A DNA stretch of 64,000 nucleotides from Flavobacterium sp. LPB0248 (GCF_013388355.1 NZ_CP058246.1:3596001-3660000), one strand, 5' to 3'. Counted from the first letter of the stretch, positions 7,513 to 16,238 are shown. The notes: generated from the letters alone by a model not told the origin. A program made the numbers and translations.

Positions 7513-9252
7513 TTAGTTAGTTTTGATTACAACTCCGTTTTTATCAATAGTTAATTTTCCTTTTTTTCCGTTTAAAACTTCTTTTCCATTAATTTTAACC
7601 GAAACTTCTTTTATAGTGTCATTTGAGCTACCAGTATTATTTTCGTTGTCATTCTCGTAGTCATTTTCATAATCGTTGTCATTGTCCTCATCAACAGGAC
7701 AGTTTAAACATTTTACTTTAGATCCGATAACTTTGTAATTGTAATCTCCTTTGTAATTCAGTTCAAAGAAATTGTCATCTGAGTTATAGTAATCTCTTAC
7801 AGAAGAATCTGGTTTAACTAGTTGTCCTTCTGGTAAGTAAAGGTAGATGTCAACTTCTTGCCCTCTAAATTTATTTTTTACATCTGTCAGAAAATAATTA
7901 TCCAAAATTAAATGATTTCCGCTAATTTGAAACTTATAATTAATTTTTTCTGCTCTTTTTTTAGCGTTTGTAAAAGAGTTGCCTCTTGCACTTTTTTCAA
8001 TCTGAATGAACGGAGCTGATTCATCTGTATGTAATACATGTAAACGTACATCGTTAGAATAGATCAATTCGTTGTTTGCAGAATCTTGTACAAATTCGAA
8101 TTCTCTATAGTGGTTCAAGCTTTTTGTATAATAATCATTGTACTTAAACTTTATGAATAAAGTATCAGTAGGTTTGATTGCCAGAACTTTTTTCTCTACT
8201 ATTTTATTGTCGTATGAAATTTCAGTTGCCTGTTTGATTCCAATACTTGTAAGAATTGCAATAGAAATAATCCAAAGTGCTAAAAGCGTATATTTTGTAA
8301 TGTTTCCAATTGATTTTAAGTTTGGAGACAACAATTTAAATCCTAATAATGTTAAGAAGAAAAACGGAATTCCAACAGCAAAGAACATTAACAATCCGAA
8401 TGACCAAAGAGGATATTCTGTAAAGTTTCCAGCTTCTACAAAATTCTGCCAAGGGAAATCGATAAAAATATTAGTTCCTAAAGTAAATACGCCAATCAAT
8501 AACATGATTAAGGTAGAAATCCCTGAGATAATTAGAATTACTCCTAAAAACTTAGCAAAGATTTTAAAAACCGTCATGACAAAGTCTCCAAATGAACTAC
8601 TTATTCTCCCAGCTCCCGACTTTACCTGGTTTCCCATTTTGTCATAATCTGCATTTTTGAATTTTTCAGAAAGTGAATCAATTTCTTCGCGAACTTTTTT
8701 TTCGATGTTCGAAATAGTCACTGGTTCTCCTGTCATTTCCAATTTTTCAGAAGTTGTTACCGCTTCAGGAGTTACAATCCAAAGAACGAAGTAAGCTAAA
8801 ATTCCTGTTCCAAAACCTGCAAAAACGAAGATTAAGAATACGATTTTAATCCAAACTGCGTCAATTCCAAAGTAATGTCCTAAACCTGTAGCTACACCGC
8901 CAATCATACCATTTTCTTTGTCACGATATAATTTTTTGTGTTTTCTTGCAGTATAGTTATTGAAAGATTGATTTGCATTTTCTTCGTCTTCAATTCTATA
9001 ATCTTCTGGTTGTCCCATCACTGCAATCACTTCGTCAACATCTTTCAGTCCAACAACATGTTTTTCGCTTTTTTGTTTTTCTGTCAGTAATTCAGAAACA
9101 CGCATTTCGATATCTTTAATGATTTCATCCTGGCCAGATGAGTTGTTAAGGGATCGTTTTATAGCGTCAAAATAGCGTGTCAATTTTAAGTATGCATCTT
9201 CATCGATGTGAAAAAACATCCCGCCTAAGTTAATATTTACTGTTTTGTTCAT
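7513..9252 (-). CDS. PspC-domain membrane protein
   Basis: A 579-residue inner-membrane protein. The N-terminal 90 residues (MNKTVNINLGGMFFHIDEDA, then a DEVIAVMGQPEDYRI segment) are a cytosolic region typical of Bacteroidota PspC proteins. The PspC domain (residues about 105-165: LYRDKENGMIGGVATGLGHY, then two membrane passes) follows, then more membrane segments and a long C-terminal extracytoplasmic domain ending in an Asp/Asn-rich stretch (DEDNDNDYENDYENDNENN) and VKINGKEVLNGKKG. E. coli PspC is far shorter (about 120 residues) and senses envelope stress with PspB. The gene is 3 bp after padR and 3 bp before the DUF2807 lipoprotein gene. No PspA was found. Confidence 0.85.
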   Translation of the reverse strand: MNKTVNINLGGMFFHIDEDAYLKLTRYFDAIKRSLNNSSGQDEIIKDIEMRVSELLTEKQKSEKHVVGLKDVDEVIAVMGQPEDYRIEDEENANQSFNNYTARKHKKLYRDKENGMIGGVATGLGHYFGIDAVWIKIVFLIFVFAGFGTGILAYFVLWIVTPEAVTTSEKLEMTGEPVTISNIEKKVREEIDSLSEKFKNADYDKMGNQVKSGAGRISSSFGDFVMTVFKIFAKFLGVILIISGISTLIMLLIGVFTLGTNIFIDFPWQNFVEAGNFTEYPLWSFGLLMFFAVGIPFFFLTLLGFKLLSPNLKSIGNITKYTLLALWIISIAILTSIGIKQATEISYDNKIVEKKVLAIKPTDTLFIKFKYNDYYTKSLNHYREFEFVQDSANNELIYSNDVRLHVLHTDESAPFIQIEKSARGNSFTNAKKRAEKINYKFQISGNHLILDNYFLTDVKNKFRGQEVDIYLYLPEGQLVKPDSSVRDYYNSDDNFFELNYKGDYNYKVIGSKVKCLNCPVDEDNDNDYENDYENDNENNTGSSNDTIKEVSVKINGKEVLNGKKGKLTIDKNGVVIKTN

Positions 9253-9255
9253 GAC

Positions 9256-9588
9256 TTATTGATTTTGATTGGTGATTAGATTTACGGCGTCGGATAATTC
9301 TGTCCAAGTACCGCTAAGTTCGTTTAAAAATGTTTGTCCTATTTCGGTTAATCCATAATATTTTCGTGGTGGCCCAGAGGTCGATTCTTCCCAGCGATAA
9401 TTAAGTAAACCATCGTTTTTTAATCTAGTTAACAACGGGTAAACGGTTCCTTCTACAACTAGTAATTTTGCGTTTTTTAAAGTGTCTAATATTTCAGATG
9501 TATATGCGTCTTTTTCTTTTAATACAGATAAGATGCAAAACTCAAGAACACCTTTGCGCATCTGTGCTTTTGTGTTTTCAATGTTCAT
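9256..9588 (-). CDS. PadR-family transcriptional regulator
   Basis: A 110-residue winged-helix protein. The core GVLEFCILSVLKEKDAYTSE, then VEGTVYPLLTRLKNDGLL and SGPPRKYYGLTEIGQ, is the PadR signature (wing with P-P-R-K-Y-Y). It belongs to the short PadR-s2 subfamily without a long C-terminal dimerisation helix. It is first in the operon with the PspC and DUF2807 genes (3-bp spacing), an arrangement that implies autoregulation of the stress block. The effector is unknown. Confidence 0.92.
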   Translation of the reverse strand: MNIENTKAQMRKGVLEFCILSVLKEKDAYTSEILDTLKNAKLLVVEGTVYPLLTRLKNDGLLNYRWEESTSGPPRKYYGLTEIGQTFLNELSGTWTELSDAVNLITNQNQ

Positions 9589-9629
9589 AATTTCATTTTG
9601 TTTTTTTTTGATTGAACAATTCGTTTTTT

Positions 9630-9675
9630 GATTGATGATGATTTGATTGATGATGATTTGATTGATGATTGATTT
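9630..9675. repeat. 15-bp tandem repeat upstream of padR
   Basis: Three tandem units of GATTGATGATGATTT (the third is 16 bp) at 9630-9644, 9645-9659 and 9660-9675, in the leader/promoter region of the PadR-PspC operon. The copy number could slip and alter expression; that is inference. Confidence 0.75.
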
Positions 9676-9727
9676 CGAAACTTATATGATTTGATTGATG
9701 TTTCGACTATAACTTTTAATTTTTGTG

Positions 9728-10207
9728 TCACTTTATAAAAGGAATCGTAATCGGATATTTGTATAATTCTCCGTTTGAAGCTTTTATTGAAGCATAAATC
9801 ACTAAAAAGAACTCAACAAATTTTAATAATCCGAAAAGGATAACAGCTGTTATGCCGACACTTAGAATTCCAATATTTGCTTGAAAATTAAAGTTTCTAA
9901 TTACAAAATCGTCGCTATTAAAAACTGCTTCTAATGGAAGATTCTGCAAGAAAACCGTAACGAAAATCGGTATTGCGATAAGTGCTAAAATCAATGAATA
10001 AAGCAAAATGCTTAATTGAAAGTTCAAAGCTTGTTTTCCGTGATGATCTGCAAATTCAGACTTGTCTTTATAGTTTGTCCAAATGATTAGGGGAAAAATA
10101 TAGTTCCCAAACGGAATTATATATTGGCTTAAAGTACTCAAATGAGTAAATGCTGCTGTATTCTTTTCTGATGTTTTTTCCATGATGAGTGGTGTTGTTG
10201 TTTCCAT
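9728..10207 (-). CDS. DUF4870-domain membrane protein
   Basis: A 159-residue inner-membrane protein with a soluble N-terminus (METTTPLIMEKTSEKN) and three to four hydrophobic segments. The pattern LSQYIIPFGNYIFPLIIW, then HHGKQALNFQLS and a terminal region with FVIYASIKASNGE, is typical of DUF4870. Such proteins often occur next to PadR/PspC modules. The gene lies 140 bp upstream of padR on the same strand and has its own promoter with a palindrome in the spacer (10236-10256), so it may be in the same regulon. Molecular function is unknown. Confidence 0.8.
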   Translation of the reverse strand: METTTPLIMEKTSEKNTAAFTHLSTLSQYIIPFGNYIFPLIIWTNYKDKSEFADHHGKQALNFQLSILLYSLILALIAIPIFVTVFLQNLPLEAVFNSDDFVIRNFNFQANIGILSVGITAVILFGLLKFVEFFLVIYASIKASNGELYKYPITIPFIK

Positions 10208-10235
10208 GATTAAAAGTATATAGTAATTTCTTATG

Positions 10236-10256
10236 CAAATATATGTCTAAAAGACA
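10236..10256 (-). promoter_or_regulatory. Promoter of the DUF4870 gene with palindromic operator candidate
   Basis: Minus-strand -7 box TATATTTG (10236-10243, exact TANNTTTG). The 13-bp inverted repeat TGTCTAAAAGACA (10244-10256) directly adjoins it in the -33/-7 spacer, where a repressor such as the nearby PadR protein could block RNA polymerase. Which regulator binds is inference. Confidence 0.55.
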
Positions 10257-10389
10257 GTATCTTGTTTTGCATAGTACTAATTATTAACAAAAATTTAACA
10301 AATTAAAAACCGCTAAATATAGACCAAAGCACTGAAAATCATTTGAAAGTACCATGTTTATTGACTTCTTTTGATATGCAAAGAATTTA

Positions 10390-10420
10390 TTGTGCGTGCA
10401 TAGTTTTTTTGTATTTTTAC
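10390..10420 (+). promoter_or_regulatory. Promoter of the DUF4442 gene
   Basis: TTG (10390-10392), 19 bp, then TATTTTTA (10412-10419), one mismatch to TANNTTTG. This element occupies the region that a longer TTG-initiated reading frame would have to translate, which supports the ATG at 10438 as the true start. Confidence 0.6.
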
Positions 10421-10437
10421 ATAAAAAAATAAATTAT

Positions 10438-10890
10438 ATGGCACTTTCGGTATCAAAACTTAATAAGTTTGTCTTCTTCAAACTTCCTTCAGCATACTTT
10501 TGCGGAGTTCGCGTAAAGGACATAAATGAGAATAGCTGTACAGTAACAGTAAAACACAGATGGATCAATCAAAATCCATTTAATTCGATGTATTTTGCTG
10601 TTCAGGCAATGGCGGCAGAGCTTACAACAGGTGCTCTAGTTATTTCACAGATACAGCAAAGTGGGAGGAAAATCTCTATGCTGGTTGCCAATAACAAAGG
10701 AAATTTCACTAAAAAAGCAACAGGACGAATTACTTTTGTCTGCAATGATGGGCATTTGATTGCCGATGCTATTAAAAAAACTTTAGAAACCGGAGAAGGA
10801 CAAACGTTCTGGATGAAGTCTATCGGAACAAATGAAGAAGGTGTTCAAGTTTCTGAAATGGATTTTGAATGGAGTATTCGTGTGAAATAG
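10438..10890 (+). CDS. DUF4442 hot-dog-fold protein (PaaI thioesterase-like)
   Basis: A 150-residue protein beginning MALSVSKLNKFVFFKLPSAY. The segment FKLPSAYFCGVRVKDINENS, then RWINQNPFNSMYFAVQAMAA, matches DUF4442, a hot-dog fold related to PaaI-type acyl-CoA thioesterases; the N-P-F-x-S-M-Y-F-A motif sits where PaaI enzymes have the catalytic N-P-x-G-x-x-H-G-G loop. The catalytic Asp/His are not evident, so enzyme activity is uncertain. The gene has its own promoter and terminator and is monocistronic. Confidence 0.75.
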   Translation: MALSVSKLNKFVFFKLPSAYFCGVRVKDINENSCTVTVKHRWINQNPFNSMYFAVQAMAAELTTGALVISQIQQSGRKISMLVANNKGNFTKKATGRITFVCNDGHLIADAIKKTLETGEGQTFWMKSIGTNEEGVQVSEMDFEWSIRVK

Positions 10891-10916
10891 ATGCTACCAA
10901 TAATCATAAAAATAGT

Positions 10917-10948
10917 AATGATCTGCCTAACAGCAGGTCATTTTTTTT
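10917..10948 (+). terminator. Rho-independent terminator after the DUF4442 gene
   Basis: Stem AATGATCTGC / GCAGGTCATT with one G-T pair, a short CTAACA loop and eight T residues, 26 bp after the stop codon. Confidence 0.85.
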
Positions 10949-11197
10949 GGAATGTACTTACTTCTATAACTAATGCTTTTTCTTTTTATAAGGTCTTGTA
11001 ACAGGTTTGTTTTTTGTTCACTTTTCTTTTGTATTTTTAATACATAAATGTTTTCATAAAAAAAACGTGCGTTAATTTTATCTTCATTTAATAGTAATAG
11101 TTTTACGTTTAAATTGAATTTGAAAGCCTCAGAGATTTGAAATTTTATTCTGAAATTGAGATGTCAAAGAGCTTTCGTTCCCAAACAAGTAAGATTT

Positions 11198-14100
11198 ATG
11201 GATGGTAAAAAACAAATTTTTCAGACCACTACTCAAAAACGCTGGAAAACTTTTCAATGGTCAAGTAGACTCCTATTGTTTATTCTGATTTTAATGGTTC
11301 CTATTTTTTTTATCACTTTAAAAAGAGGATTGAAACCAGTATTACCGATTTTAGCAAATAACAGTCAAGTTGGACATAGCTTAGAAAATCCAATAACACC
11401 TAAAGATTTAAGTCCAAAAGAGCTTAAAAAATTTAAAGGTTTTGATTATTTCTTGAGAGCAAAAACTAAAATCGAAAAACTAAAAAACCAGCCTGCTGAT
11501 GTAAAAACAGCATCAGAAGTTCGAGCTGCTTTTTATGTTGACTGGGATCCGCAAAGTTTGTTTTCACTTCAAAAAAATATTGATAAACTTAATATGGTAG
11601 TTCCAGAATGGTTTTTTATTGATCCGAAAACCGATCTATTGCGAACTGAGATTGATACGGCCGCCTTAAAAGCAATGAAAAAAGGAAAAGTAAAGATACT
11701 TCCTTTAATCAATAATATAAATGAATCTTTAGGAGAAGGTGATTTTGATGGAGATCTTATTCATCGCATTCTTCATGATAATAATAAAAGAGAAAGGCTT
11801 ATTAATGATATTGTAAAAGCATTAAAAAAATACGATTTACAAGGTATAAATATTGATTTTGAGGAGTTTAAAGAAAATAGCGATGAACCTATAATTGCTT
11901 TTCAGAAAGTATTATACGAGAAACTGGATCCATTAGGATACCTCGTTTCGCAAGATGTTATGGCTGGAGACGATGATTTTAATGTGAAAGCATTGGCCAA
12001 TTACAACGATTATATATTTCTAATGGCATATGATGAACATTATGCTAGTAGTGTCTCAGGAGAAATAAGTGGACAGAAGTGGATTGAAAGGATAGTCGAC
12101 AAAACGGCAAAAGAAGTCTCGTCAGAAAAAATAATTCTGTGTTTTGCTGGTTATGGTTACGATTGGCAGGAAAAGAAAGAAGGTGAAACCATAACTTATG
12201 ATCAGGCAATAGCCATTGCAAAACAATATAATGCCACGATAAAGTTTGATAACAATACTTATAATAACTCTTTTAAGTATACAGATATAAACGGTAAAAA
12301 ACATGAAGTCGATTTTGAAGATGCCGCAACTAATTTTAATACTATAAGATTTAGCGATGAATATGGTTTGGCAGGAACGGCTTTGTGGCGACTTGGCAGT
12401 GAAGATCAGCGTTTGTGGACTTACTATCACCGAAGCTTAACTAATGAAAGCATTAAGAAAAAGCCTTTCGATTTTAAAGTAATGAAACGAGTAAATACTC
12501 GAATTGAAAGCCCTGCTTATATTGGTGACGGCGAAATATTAAATGTTATTGCCGATCCTGCGCCAGGAAAAATAAAGCTAGAAATTGATAAGGATGAAGC
12601 TATTATAACAGAACAAAAATATCTAGAATTGCCCACCAAATACGTTATAAGCAAATTTGGAAATGTAAACAAACAAGTCATTTTAACTTTTGATGATGGG
12701 CCAGATCCTACTTATACACCGCAGATTTTAGATATTTTAAAGAAAGAAAAAGTACCAGCTGTTTTCTTTGTTATCGGTATTCAGGGAGAAAATAATATTC
12801 CTTTACTGCAAAGGATTTATGAAGAAGGCCATGAAATAGGGAATCATACTTTTACACATCCTAATATTGCTTTGGTCAGTGCAGAAAGGGCAGCAAAAGA
12901 AATGGAAACTACACGGTTGTTAATTGAAGCTGTTACAGGGAAAAGTACTGTGCTTTTTAGAGCGCCCTATAATGCAGATGCCGAACCAACTACAGAAGCC
13001 GAACTAAAACCAATTGCATTAAGTAAAACGCAAAATTATTATACAGTTGGAGAAAGTATAGATCCGAATGATTGGGAAAAAGGAGTAAGTGCTGATTCTA
13101 TTTATACAAGAACCATAAAGCAGTATGAGGCAAATCCCGACAAAGGAATTATTCTGCTTCACGACGCGGGTGGAAACAGAGAAGCTACGGTTAAAGCGCT
13201 TCCTAGAATTATAAAATACTTTAAAGACAGAAAAATTCAATTTACAACGGTTGCTCATTTGCTTGGAAAAACTAAAGATGAAATTATGCCAGAAGCAAAA
13301 GGGCCTTTTATAACCATTGATAATTTAATTTTTGATTTCGGATATTGGTTTGGCCATTTTATTAGTGCAACATTTTGGGTAGCTATTTTTCTAGGTTTTT
13401 TGCGTATTGCACTGATGGCTATTATGGCTTTTATAAAAAAATGGAAAGATCATAAACATCCGCCCGTTTTTAAAACCTTTAATGGAGGTCTTCCAAAAGT
13501 GAGTATTATTGTTCCTGCTTATAATGAAGAAATAAATGCAGTTAAAACTATCGAAAATTTATTGGGACAGGACTATCCTGATTTTGATATTATTTTTGTA
13601 GATGATGGATCTAAAGACAAAACTTTCGCCATGATTAATGAAGCTTTTGCTAATAACCCAAAAGTGAAAATAAATACAAAGCCCAATGGAGGAAAAGCTT
13701 CGGCATTGAATTGCGGAATTTCATTAACAGAAAATGAGTATGTCGTTTGTATTGATGCCGATACACAACTAAAAACCGATGCGATTTCACAATTAATGAA
13801 AGGTTTTACAATTCAGTTAAAAGATGATCAGGAAATTGGTGCTATTGCTGGGAATGTAAAAGTTGGCAATGAAAACACCATGCTTACCAGATGGCAAAGT
13901 ATTGAATATACAACGGCGCAGAATTTTGACCGAAGAGCTTTTGATTTAATAAACGGAATCACTGTAGTTCCTGGTGCAATTGGTGCATTCAAAAAAGAAG
14001 CAATTGAAAAAGCGGGAGGTTTTACAACCGATACACTGGCAGAAGACTGCGATTTAACCATTCGTATTTTAAGAAACGATTATCGCATCATAAATTGTAT

Positions 14101-14593
14101 AGAAGCCGTTGCTGTAACAGAAGCTCCAGAAAGTCTGAAAGAATTTATGAAACAGCGTTTTCGTTGGAGTTACGGAATTATGCAGGCATTCTGGAAAAAT
14201 AGAGATGCTTGTTTTAATCCGAGATATAAAGGATTGGGAATGGTCGCTTTGCCTAATATTCTGCTTTTTCAGATTGTATTGCCAATTTTTGCGCCTTTGG
14301 CAGATCTAGTTTTGATCTTAAGTTTAATCTGGAATCACAACGATCCGGATAGTCTCCATAAAATATTGATTTACTACATAGCATTTATGGTAGTTGACAT
14401 GATGGTTAGCTTTGTCGCCTTTATTTTCGAAAAAGAAAAACTTACTAAATTGATATGGTTAATTCCGCAACGATTTATCTATAGACAATTGATGTATGTG
14501 ATTTTATTTAAAGCACTAAGAAAAGCTATAAAAGGAGAAAGCCAAAGTTGGGGAGTACTTACAAGAACCGGAAATGTTGCGACAGTTAAATAG
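11198..14593 (+). CDS. Trifunctional GH18 hydrolase - NodB polysaccharide deacetylase - GT2 glycosyltransferase fusion
   Basis: A 1131-residue membrane protein starting MDGKKQIFQTT; a frame-open extension of 14 codons upstream has only a TTG start. N-terminal membrane anchor (about residues 20-42); GH18 domain (about 90-430) with QGINIDFEEF, in which D220 and E222 keep the last D-x-E of the D-x-x-D-x-D-x-E catalytic motif; NodB/CE4 deacetylase (about 490-700) with TFDDGPD (metal-binding D499-D500), GNHTFTHP, FRAPYNAD and LLHDAGG; a membrane segment (about 714-745); GT2 domain with VSIIVPAYNEE (about 767), VCIDADT, AEDCDLT and QRFRW (about 985), then several C-terminal membrane helices. This resembles poly-N-acetylglucosamine machinery: GT2 as in PgaC, deacetylase plus hydrolase as in PgaB, but in one chain. 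Polymer identity is inferred. There are no neighbouring export genes. Confidence 0.9.
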   Translation: MDGKKQIFQTTTQKRWKTFQWSSRLLLFILILMVPIFFITLKRGLKPVLPILANNSQVGHSLENPITPKDLSPKELKKFKGFDYFLRAKTKIEKLKNQPADVKTASEVRAAFYVDWDPQSLFSLQKNIDKLNMVVPEWFFIDPKTDLLRTEIDTAALKAMKKGKVKILPLINNINESLGEGDFDGDLIHRILHDNNKRERLINDIVKALKKYDLQGINIDFEEFKENSDEPIIAFQKVLYEKLDPLGYLVSQDVMAGDDDFNVKALANYNDYIFLMAYDEHYASSVSGEISGQKWIERIVDKTAKEVSSEKIILCFAGYGYDWQEKKEGETITYDQAIAIAKQYNATIKFDNNTYNNSFKYTDINGKKHEVDFEDAATNFNTIRFSDEYGLAGTALWRLGSEDQRLWTYYHRSLTNESIKKKPFDFKVMKRVNTRIESPAYIGDGEILNVIADPAPGKIKLEIDKDEAIITEQKYLELPTKYVISKFGNVNKQVILTFDDGPDPTYTPQILDILKKEKVPAVFFVIGIQGENNIPLLQRIYEEGHEIGNHTFTHPNIALVSAERAAKEMETTRLLIEAVTGKSTVLFRAPYNADAEPTTEAELKPIALSKTQNYYTVGESIDPNDWEKGVSADSIYTRTIKQYEANPDKGIILLHDAGGNREATVKALPRIIKYFKDRKIQFTTVAHLLGKTKDEIMPEAKGPFITIDNLIFDFGYWFGHFISATFWVAIFLGFLRIALMAIMAFIKKWKDHKHPPVFKTFNGGLPKVSIIVPAYNEEINAVKTIENLLGQDYPDFDIIFVDDGSKDKTFAMINEAFANNPKVKINTKPNGGKASALNCGISLTENEYVVCIDADTQLKTDAISQLMKGFTIQLKDDQEIGAIAGNVKVGNENTMLTRWQSIEYTTAQNFDRRAFDLINGITVVPGAIGAFKKEAIEKAGGFTTDTLAEDCDLTIRILRNDYRIINCIEAVAVTEAPESLKEFMKQRFRWSYGIMQAFWKNRDACFNPRYKGLGMVALPNILLFQIVLPIFAPLADLVLILSLIWNHNDPDSLHKILIYYIAFMVVDMMVSFVAFIFEKEKLTKLIWLIPQRFIYRQLMYVILFKALRKAIKGESQSWGVLTRTGNVATVK

Positions 14594-14601
14594 TTTTTTT
14601 A

Positions 14602-14677
14602 GCCACAGATTAAAAGGATGTAAAAGATTTCTCTATGAAGATTTTAAAAAATCTTTTCTAATCCTTTAATCTGTGGC
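14602..14677. repeat. Intergenic inverted repeat (GCCACAGATTAAA type)
   Basis: Left arm GCCACAGATTAAAAGGAT (14602-14619) and right arm ATCCTTTAATCTGTGGC (14661-14677) differ by a single T. A second pair of arms (AAAAGATTT/AAATCTTTT) lies inside. The same arm sequence recurs at 21544-21610, so this is a dispersed family. Confidence 0.8.
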
Positions 14678-14689
14678 AAATAAGCACAA

Positions 14690-14719
14690 AAAAAGACCTC
14701 AGATAGTTGAGGTCTTTTT
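14690..14719. terminator. Bidirectional terminator
   Basis: Arms AAAAAGACCTCA and TGAGGTCTTTTT around a GATAGT-type loop, with A and T runs outside. It ends the small gene at 14738-14899 (minus strand) and probably read-through from the long fusion gene (plus strand). Confidence 0.85.
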
Positions 14720-14737
14720 CTTGAAATAAATTTCAGT

Positions 14738-14899
14738 TTATTTTTTAACGCAACAAGATTTTTTATCTTTTTTCTCAGTTGAGGTCTTTTTGCAGCAAGA
14801 TTCTTTTTTTGCTTTTTCTTTTGTCGCTGGTTTTGTTTCTTGAGCCATTACTCCAATTGAAAATAAAGCAGCTGTCATTACTGTGATAACTTTTGTCAT
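14738..14899 (-). CDS. Small secreted Lys-rich peptide with two Cys-Cys pairs
   Basis: A 53-residue protein, MTKVITVMTAALFSIGVMAQ followed by a mature part of about 33 residues. The signal peptide ends in A-Q. The mature part is dominated by Lys/Glu and carries ESCCKK and KSCCVKK. Adjacent Cys pairs in an exported peptide suggest metal binding or disulfide cross-linking. The gene lies about 1.3 kb from a multicopper oxidase and a copper ATPase on the same strand, and the Cys/His-rich protein at 22855 has similar features, so a link to metal handling is plausible. The codon pattern, signal peptide and perfect terminator make it a real gene despite its size. Confidence 0.75.
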   Translation of the reverse strand: MTKVITVMTAALFSIGVMAQETKPATKEKAKKESCCKKTSTEKKDKKSCCVKK

Positions 14900-15013
14900 T
14901 TTAATTAAATATTTTTTGTGTTAGAGATTATAATTGGTAATCCAAATATAAACTGATTTAGTATTTGTGAGAATAGTTTTATTGTTAATGTTTTGATAAA
15001 AGAGATCTAGAAA

Positions 15014-15700
15014 TTAAAAACCATAAGCAACTTTACGTTCTTTATATTGTCCTTTTTCTATGATCCAAATCAATTCATAACTTCCGGCGCCATCACTATT
15101 GCTTGAAGAAATATATAAAATATCCGAGTTTTTGTCATAATTTATTTTTGTATTAAAAAGACTTGGCTCATATAAATCCTCAAAAGCATTTTTAGGAAGT
15201 TCAATTGTTTGAGATCCCATGTCTATCGTTATGGATTTAAAAGTTGTTTTAGGAATTCCTCCGTCAGTTCCCCAAAAATGCTTTCCATTAATCTTTTTTA
15301 CGATCGATTTGCTGTCTTTAAAATAGCTGAGTTTTGCAGTGTTTGATTCGAATTTTTTGCTTTCAATACTAATGCTAAGACCATCTTTCTCAAAAATAAC
15401 TTTAGTTTGAGTTTCTTTGATTAAAGGGATTTTTGTGAATTCGGACAAATATTGAACTCTGTCTTTGTATAGATAACCACTCTTATCTTTGTCATTTTTG
15501 GAATAATCAATGTTGATCCAATTGTTTTTCGGTTCGAAACAATACACTACAAAACCGTTATTCAATTTGTCTGAAATATTGTTGCCTTTTGACGCTTCGG
15601 TTCTAATGTTCACGTATCCGTCATTGTCTTTTATAACTGCAAATTGCGCTGATGCATTTATTCTGGTAAACATCATTAAGAAGACAAATATTTTCTTCAT
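15014..15700 (-). CDS. Secreted protein with N-terminal SH3b-like domain
   Basis: A 228-residue exported protein. The signal peptide is MKKIFVFLMMFTRINASAQ. Residues about 22-85 resemble a bacterial SH3 domain (DGYVNIRTEASKGNNISDKL, then NWINIDYSKNDKDKSGYLYKD), a fold that binds peptidoglycan or surface ligands. The C-terminal 140 residues (GKHFWGTDGGIPKTTFKSIT and an SDGAGSYELIWIIEKG end) are not recognised. It starts 10 bp after the lipoprotein gene at 15710, so the two are co-transcribed. No catalytic motif is visible. Confidence 0.65.
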   Translation of the reverse strand: MKKIFVFLMMFTRINASAQFAVIKDNDGYVNIRTEASKGNNISDKLNNGFVVYCFEPKNNWINIDYSKNDKDKSGYLYKDRVQYLSEFTKIPLIKETQTKVIFEKDGLSISIESKKFESNTAKLSYFKDSKSIVKKINGKHFWGTDGGIPKTTFKSITIDMGSQTIELPKNAFEDLYEPSLFNTKINYDKNSDILYISSSNSDGAGSYELIWIIEKGQYKERKVAYGF

Positions 15701-15709
15701 TGTTAATTT

Positions 15710-16132
15710 TTATTTGAAAAAATCGTCATCAATTTTAATGTTTAACGATTTCATGATTATGCCCTTATAGTTTTCTTTCAGTAAATTCCGTATTGCAGGT
15801 TGAGATTTGTATACCATCTTATAATTATCATTTTCAATTTCAATGCTTTTAATGGATTTGCTAATTTCACTAATATTTTCATCGTTCCATCTTCCTCTTC
15901 CAAAATAAATATAACCATCTTCTTCTTCGGGATTATGCGGGATTAAATTAAAAACAATTGAATCTCCTTTTTTCATTTCATCCAATTGATCGTTCTTCAC
16001 TTGTGAGTTTATTATCAATTTTACTTTGACATTGCTTTCTCCTTTATTTGTAAAAAGAATACCCTGTGAAGGATCGCAACTAGTTAAAGTGATTGCACAA
16101 AAAAGAAATAATGTAAAATATAGTTTTCTCAT
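15710..16132 (-). CDS. Hypothetical lipoprotein
   Basis: A 140-residue protein starting MRKLYFTLFLFCAITLTSC; the ATG four codons upstream is possible but adds nothing signal-like. The lipobox is L-T-S-C with C19. The mature part has an all-beta look (NVKVKLIINSQVK, GDSIVFNLIPHN, KSIEIENDNYKMVY). No family is recognised. It forms a two-gene unit with the SH3b-like protein that follows; they may act together at the cell surface. Confidence 0.6.
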   Translation of the reverse strand: MRKLYFTLFLFCAITLTSCDPSQGILFTNKGESNVKVKLIINSQVKNDQLDEMKKGDSIVFNLIPHNPEEEDGYIYFGRGRWNDENISEISKSIKSIEIENDNYKMVYKSQPAIRNLLKENYKGIIMKSLNIKIDDDFFK

Positions 16133-16238
16133 ACTTGATATCAAGATAATTGATTTTAGAAAACTAAGATAAAATTTATTTCACTGTAAAGATGCTTTTC
16201 TAAATGAACTTAATTCACTTATATGGTAAAAGGAAAAA

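Noticed and set aside
8138..8647. 169-codon plus-strand frame inside the PspC gene
   Set aside because: The PspC frame on the other strand carries the recognised domain and operon spacing. The plus frame has no recognisable pattern.
9630..9675. CRISPR-like array
   Set aside because: The units are 15 bp, contiguous, with no spacers; it is a simple tandem repeat.
13019..13258. Many open frames of 60-110 codons on the opposite strand of large genes
   Set aside because: They lie wholly inside genes with strong family motifs and show no signal peptide, domain or start context; they are mirror frames of coding DNA.
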